A stretch of DNA of 64,000 nt from positions 3,906,001-3,970,000 of the forward strand of contig AP024629.1 of assembly GCA_019670725.1 (NCBI GenBank), in the 5' to 3' direction. A model generated the notes under the pieces. The model searched no databases. It saw only the letters and a program-made list of their open reading frames with translations, and was not told the DNA's origin. This document shows positions 59,316 through 64,000 of this stretch, piece by piece. The stretch comes from Alphaproteobacteria bacterium SO-S41 (GTDB lineage Bacteria > Pseudomonadota > Alphaproteobacteria > Micropepsales > Micropepsaceae). The position numbers and the translations under genes are program-made. Every line of letters starts with the position of its first letter. Positions within the stretch are counted from its first letter, which is position 1.

Positions 59316-61817
59316 CTATTCGTAGCGCAGGGCGTTGACGGGCTTCGACCGGGCGACCCGCATCGAGTGGAGCGCCACCGTGCCCCAGGCGATGACGAGC
59401 GCGCCGAGTCCGGCGGCGATGAAATAGCCGGGGCCGAGATCGATGCGGTAGGCGAAGCCCTTCAGCCAGTCGTGCAGGTAGTACCAGGCGATCGGCCAGG
59501 CGATGAGGTTCGCGATCAGCACGGGCTTGGAGAACTGCCACAGGAGCAGGCCGACAATGTCGCGGACGCGGGCGCCGAAGACCTTGCGGATGCCGATCTC
59601 CTTCGTGCGCCGTTCCGCGGTGAACGAGGCGAGGCCGAAGAGTCCGAGGCAGGCGACGACGATGGCGATGACCGTGAAGAGGCCGAACATCTCGCCGCGC
59701 TTGGCGTCCTCGGCGTAGAGCTTCTGGTAGCTGTCGTCGAGGAAGGCGAGGCGGATCGGCAGATCGGGGACGAGACGCGCCCAGGTCTGGCGCACGAATT
59801 CGGTCGTGGCCTGGATGTTCTCGCCTTTGATCGAGACGGTGAAGTGGTTCACGCCGTCCGGCGTGTAGACGTAGCGGGTCGGCAGGATCGGCTGGCGCAG
59901 GCTGTCGAAATGGGCGTCGGCGACGACGCCCACGATGACGCGGACGGCCGTCGTTTCGCTTTCCGAGCCGGGGCCGACGGATTCGCGCACGGTCTTGCCG
60001 AGCGCTTCCTGCGGCGTCTTGAAGCCGAGGCGGCGGACCGCGGTTTCGTTGATCAGAACCGAAAGGTTTTCGGGCTCGGGCGCGTTGAAGTCTTCGACAT
60101 CGACATCGCGACGGTCCTCGCCGCGATCCTTGGACAGGAACCGGCCGGCGATCAGCTTGATGCCGTAGGCCTCGAAGAACTCGGGCTCGACGTCCATCTG
60201 ACGGATGATGATGTTGTCGGCGGGATTGTCCGACACCATCCAGAGCGTGTTGTTCTCGTTGGTGTCGAACGGCACCGACTGCGAAGCTACGACGGAAATG
60301 ACGTCGGGATTAGCCTTCAGCTCGTTGCGCAGGGTCTCGCGCACCGGCTCGACCTGATCGCGGCCGATGCCGGTGAGGACCAGCATGTTGTCGCGCTTCA
60401 GGCCGACATCGAACGAGCGGGCATAGACTGTCTGTCCGTAGACGACAGCCGCCGTGATGCCGAGCGCGATGGAGATCGAGAACTGCAGGATGACCAGCGC
60501 GGCGCGGAGATTGCCGGAGCCGGACTGGCCGGAGCGGTTCGATTTCAGCACCGTGGCGGGGCGAAAACCGGAGAGCACCAGCGCCGGATAGATGCCGCCG
60601 AGCAGACCCGTGACGACCGCCATGGCGAGCGCGCCGAGGGCGACGTCCCAGTCGCGCAGGTAGCTGAGCGTGATCGGGCGATCGACGAAGGTGCTGTAGA
60701 TCGGCAGCAGCAGCTCGACCAGCGCCAGCGCGACGATGAGCGAGAAGACGGCGATCATCACGGATTCGCCAAGGAACTGCACGATGAGTTGGCGGCGGCT
60801 GGCGCCGACGACCTTGCGCATCGCGACCTCGCGGGCGCGCTGGGTCGCGCGGGCGGTGGCGAGGTTCATGAAGTTGATGCAGGCGATCAGCAGGATCAGT
60901 GCGGCGATGATGGTGAAGCCGTAGATCGTGCCCCAGTCACCGGCCGGCACGTCGCCGAAGGTTAGCTGCGAGGCGGAGAAGTGCAGCTCGCCGAAAGCCA
61001 CGGCGTTGAGCTTCAGTAATTCCGTCGTATCCGAGCCCGCCGGCAGGCCGAGCGGTTCGGGCCTCAAATATTTGCGCACCATGTCGGGGAACTGGGCGAC
61101 AACGCTGTCGATATCGACGCCGGGCGCGATGCGGAAATAAGTGTAGTAGTTGAAAGCGAGCCAGTTATTGGCGCCCGGGTTATTGGGGCCGTCGGGACCG
61201 TAGGCGCGGTCGGCCTTGGATCCCAACGGGATGAAGATCTTCGAGTCGAGATGAGTGTTGTGCGGCAGGTCGGCGATCAGGCCAGTTACCTCGACCGTCG
61301 CGCCGGTGTCGAAGATGAAGACCTTGCCGATGGGATCTTCGTCGCCGAAATACTTCTTCGCGATGCTTTCGGTGATGACCGCCGTGTCGGGCCGGGCCAG
61401 CACGGTCGCCGGATCGCCTTTCAGCAGGGGGATCTGGATGACCTGGAAGAAATTGGCGCCGACCGGGTTGACCGGCTCGAAGAAGCTCTTGTCGCCGTAT
61501 TTGACGGCCGAATTCTGCTGCGTCAGGCGCGTGGTTTCGACGACTCCGGAAATCTCGTTCTTCATCACGTCGGCCAGCGGATACATGGACGACGACGCGG
61601 TGATGGGGTCGCGGCCGGGCGGATAAACCACGCCCTCGGCGCGGTAGAGGTTGTCCTGGCCGGGAATCCATTTGTCGTAGGACAGTTCGTCGCGGACGAA
61701 GAGCATGATGAGGATGGCGCTGGAGAGCGCCACCGCGAGGCCGGTGATGTTGATGAAGGAATAGAGCCGGTGCTTCGCGAGATTGCGCAGCGCCACGACG
61801 ACATAGTTCTGGAACAT
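59316..61817 (-). CDS. ABC transporter permease, FtsX/MacB type
   Basis: An 833-residue permease with two MacB-like halves. Each has an N-terminal membrane helix (SFINITGLAVALSSAILIMLF; GNLRAALVILQFSISIALGITAAVV), a periplasmic MacB-PCD domain and a three-helix FtsX domain (IIAALILLIACINFMNLATARATQRAREVAMRKVVGAS; FTVIAIVVACLGLFGLASFTAERRTKEIGIRKVFGA). This duplicated eight-helix form is common in mechanotransmission exporters of Gram-negative bacteria. It is the third gene of an adaptor-ATPase-permease operon. Substrate unknown; family members export antimicrobial peptides, macrolides or lipids, or transmit stress signals. Confidence 0.93.
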   Translation of the reverse strand: MFQNYVVVALRNLAKHRLYSFINITGLAVALSSAILIMLFVRDELSYDKWIPGQDNLYRAEGVVYPPGRDPITASSSMYPLADVMKNEISGVVETTRLTQQNSAVKYGDKSFFEPVNPVGANFFQVIQIPLLKGDPATVLARPDTAVITESIAKKYFGDEDPIGKVFIFDTGATVEVTGLIADLPHNTHLDSKIFIPLGSKADRAYGPDGPNNPGANNWLAFNYYTYFRIAPGVDIDSVVAQFPDMVRKYLRPEPLGLPAGSDTTELLKLNAVAFGELHFSASQLTFGDVPAGDWGTIYGFTIIAALILLIACINFMNLATARATQRAREVAMRKVVGASRRQLIVQFLGESVMIAVFSLIVALALVELLLPIYSTFVDRPITLSYLRDWDVALGALAMAVVTGLLGGIYPALVLSGFRPATVLKSNRSGQSGSGNLRAALVILQFSISIALGITAAVVYGQTVYARSFDVGLKRDNMLVLTGIGRDQVEPVRETLRNELKANPDVISVVASQSVPFDTNENNTLWMVSDNPADNIIIRQMDVEPEFFEAYGIKLIAGRFLSKDRGEDRRDVDVEDFNAPEPENLSVLINETAVRRLGFKTPQEALGKTVRESVGPGSESETTAVRVIVGVVADAHFDSLRQPILPTRYVYTPDGVNHFTVSIKGENIQATTEFVRQTWARLVPDLPIRLAFLDDSYQKLYAEDAKRGEMFGLFTVIAIVVACLGLFGLASFTAERRTKEIGIRKVFGARVRDIVGLLLWQFSKPVLIANLIAWPIAWYYLHDWLKGFAYRIDLGPGYFIAAGLGALVIAWGTVALHSMRVARSKPVNALRYE

Positions 61818-61843
61818 GGGTGGTCCCCCGGCTCAGGTTCGGA

Positions 61844-62527
<684 letters not shown>

Positions 62528-62550
62528 GGTCAATCCTCGTCTCGGGGAAG

Positions 62551-63813
62551 TCAGTTCGGGGTGCCGCCTTCGAACTCGATGCGGTCCATCTGCAGCCAGG
62601 CTTGGTAGGATGAGGTCAGGATGCGGTCGCCGGCCTGAAGCCCACTCAGGACTTCGATGACCTGGGGATTGCGGCGGCCGAGCTTGATGTCGCGGCGGGT
62701 GGCGGCGCCGGCGCCGTCGAGCACGAAAGCCCAGTTGCCGCCGGTATCCTGATAGAACGGGCCGTTGGCGACGAGCAGCGCCGGCGTTGCGCCGCCGAGT
62801 TCGAGGCGCAGGTCGACGGCCTGGCCGCGACGGATGCCGGCGGGCGTCTTGCCTTCGAGCTTGAGATCGACCGTGAAGCGGCCGTCGCGGATCTGCGGGT
62901 AGACCTTGGCCACGGTCGCCGTGACGGTCTGGCCGCCCAGCGTCAGCGTCGCGGACTGGCCGACATCGACGCGGGCGACATAGAACTCGTCCACCTCGGC
63001 GGTGATCTTGAAGGCGTCGATCGAGTCGATCTGGCCGAGCTTGGCGCCGCGGTCCTTGGACTGGCCGATCTCAGCGTCGAGCGCGGTCAACTGGCCGTCG
63101 ATGGGCGCCCGCACGGTGAGCGCGTCGAGATTGCGGCGGGCGATGCCGAGATTGGACTGCAGGCGCTCGACGGTATCGCTGAGCTGCTTGGTCTGCGCCA
63201 TGCGGAGCTTCTGTTCCGCATCGCGCGCGGCGATCGTGACCTTCCGGCGTTCGACGGTGAAATTGTACTCGTCCGACACCGCATCGAAGGTGGCGCGCGA
63301 GATGGCGCCGCGGGCGACCAGCGCCTTCTTGCGGTCGAGATCGCGCTTCAGGCGGGTGACATCGTAGTCGATCTGGACAAGGTCGCGGTCGTATTGGAGG
63401 CGGTTCTGTTCGAAGAGCAGTTCGGTCGTCTGGAGGTTGTTCAGCTGCTCGGCGATCTGCGCTTCGCGCGAGATGACATCGAGCTGGAGCGTCGTGTTGG
63501 AGAGTTCCAGGATCGGATCGCCCGCCTTCACGGTCGCGCCGTCCTCGACCAGCACCTTCTCGACCCGGCCGCCCTCGATGGTTTCGAGATAGACGGTGGA
63601 GAGCGGGGCGATGCGGCCGCGAACGGGGATGAAGTCCTCGAACGTGCCCTGGGCGACCGTGGAGATGGTGACGCGGTCGGGGGCGACGCGGACGACGCGG
63701 CCGCCCTGCCCGTCCAGCAGGAAATAGACGGAAGCGGCGGCACCGGCCACAACAGCGGCAATGATGCCCCAGCGCTTGAGCGGCGTCTTCGGCCGCTCGA
63801 TCTTGCGGTCCAT
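62551..63813 (-). CDS. Periplasmic adaptor (HlyD/MacA family) of an ABC exporter
   Basis: A 420-residue membrane-fusion protein. An N-terminal anchor (WGIIAAVVAGAAASVYFLL) is followed by a split biotinyl-lipoyl domain (YLETIEGGRVEKVLVEDGATVKAGDPIL ... ALTVRAPIDGQLTALDAEIGQSKDRGAKLG), a coiled-coil hairpin of about 120 residues between them, and a beta-barrel (AEVDEFYVARVDVGQSATL). I chose the ATG at 63813 over one at 63876, because the sigma-54 promoter predicts a transcript start close to 63877, leaving no leader for the longer form. It should connect the permease to an outer-membrane channel; no TolC gene is present in the window. Confidence 0.92.
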   Translation of the reverse strand: MDRKIERPKTPLKRWGIIAAVVAGAAASVYFLLDGQGGRVVRVAPDRVTISTVAQGTFEDFIPVRGRIAPLSTVYLETIEGGRVEKVLVEDGATVKAGDPILELSNTTLQLDVISREAQIAEQLNNLQTTELLFEQNRLQYDRDLVQIDYDVTRLKRDLDRKKALVARGAISRATFDAVSDEYNFTVERRKVTIAARDAEQKLRMAQTKQLSDTVERLQSNLGIARRNLDALTVRAPIDGQLTALDAEIGQSKDRGAKLGQIDSIDAFKITAEVDEFYVARVDVGQSATLTLGGQTVTATVAKVYPQIRDGRFTVDLKLEGKTPAGIRRGQAVDLRLELGGATPALLVANGPFYQDTGGNWAFVLDGAGAATRRDIKLGRRNPQVIEVLSGLQAGDRILTSSYQAWLQMDRIEFEGGTPN

Positions 63814-63887
63814 GGAAGCACCGCCCACGGTCGAGGTCGGCGGCGTCAAGGTCACGATGCGTTCAGGCTGGCCCATGCACCTCTAAT

Positions 63888-63904
63888 GGCAAGGCCCGTG
63901 CCAG
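63888..63904 (-). promoter_or_regulatory. Sigma-54 promoter of the ABC exporter operon
   Basis: On the minus strand CTGGCACGGGCCTTGCC matches the sigma-54 consensus TGGCACG-N4-TTGC at every defined position, with the -24 GG at 63902-63901 and the -12 GC at 63890-63889. The predicted start of transcription is about 63877, some 64 bases before the adaptor ATG at 63813. Confidence 0.8.
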
Positions 63905-63974
63905 CCCCTAGATCATTTCAATTCAACGCGTTAGCTCGTCACAGCCGTCTGCCTCACGGTTTGGTGTACGGTGG

Positions 63975-63992
63975 CGGACAGATAAGTGTCCG
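63975..63992. promoter_or_regulatory. Upstream activator palindrome CGGACA-N6-TGTCCG
   Basis: A perfect 6-bp inverted repeat with a 6-base spacer centred about 107 bases upstream of the predicted sigma-54 start, a typical distance for an NtrC-family enhancer-binding protein. Another TGTCCG-like half-site may continue past the window edge. Confidence 0.6.
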
Positions 63993-64000
63993 GTAGTGGA

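Overview
The window looks like chromosomal DNA of a free-living, GC-rich alphaproteobacterium. The evidence is indirect: TonB-dependent receptors, acyl-CoA dehydrogenase and thiolase genes, a PleC/DivJ-like histidine kinase, an mmsA/mmsB valine module, and several palindromic intergenic repeats of a kind common in Sphingomonadales, Caulobacterales and their relatives. I cannot name a genus. I see no rRNA, tRNA, CRISPR array, complete insertion sequence or prophage. Coding density is very high and many starts are GTG or TTG.

Layout. 0-12 kb is a mosaic of housekeeping and accessory genes: the N-terminus of a TonB receptor, a YihY/BrkB membrane protein, a molybdate uptake locus in which an aldehyde dehydrogenase sits between modA and modB and no modC is present, a dehydrogenase, a thioesterase, a DUF2975/Xre pair, a cupin, a cold-shock/DUF1294 fusion and a CHASE4-like sensor kinase. 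10.9-28.7 kb is metabolic: acyl-CoA dehydrogenases, two Spinster-like MFS transporters divergent from an FAD monooxygenase, mmsB/mmsA with a divergent LysR regulator, a GntR/FCD regulator next to a paired acyl-CoA dehydrogenase and FadJ-type beta-oxidation enzyme, an old-yellow-enzyme homologue and an EamA exporter.

28.7-57.9 kb is the most interesting part. About 20 genes lie in several operons: paired dipeptide epimerases, paired SxxK serine hydrolases, a thiolase, a GPH-type transporter, an acyl-CoA ligase, a class III aminotransferase, a DmpA/BapA-type peptidase, a TetR regulator, a TonB receptor, two class I/II aminotransferases, a threonine-synthase-like enzyme, a YeiH exporter, an ornithine-cyclodeaminase-like enzyme, a MaoC hydratase, an amidase, PepN, a class V PLP enzyme, an EthD protein and an epoxide-hydrolase-like enzyme. 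All five promoter regions that serve these operons carry one or two copies of the same 19-bp operator (consensus ATGTNAACGATGTATATAT, seven copies, 11 invariant positions). I saw no copy elsewhere in the window. I read this as one regulon that takes up and degrades a peptide-like compound with unusual (D-, beta- or otherwise non-standard) amino acids, feeding its parts into CoA-dependent oxidation. The substrate is unknown.

58.0-64 kb holds an acyl-CoA dehydrogenase and a three-gene ABC exporter (HlyD/MacA-like adaptor, ATPase, FtsX-type permease). The exporter operon is preceded by a close match to a sigma-54 promoter and an upstream CGGACA/TGTCCG palindrome, so it is probably controlled by an NtrC-family activator encoded outside the window.
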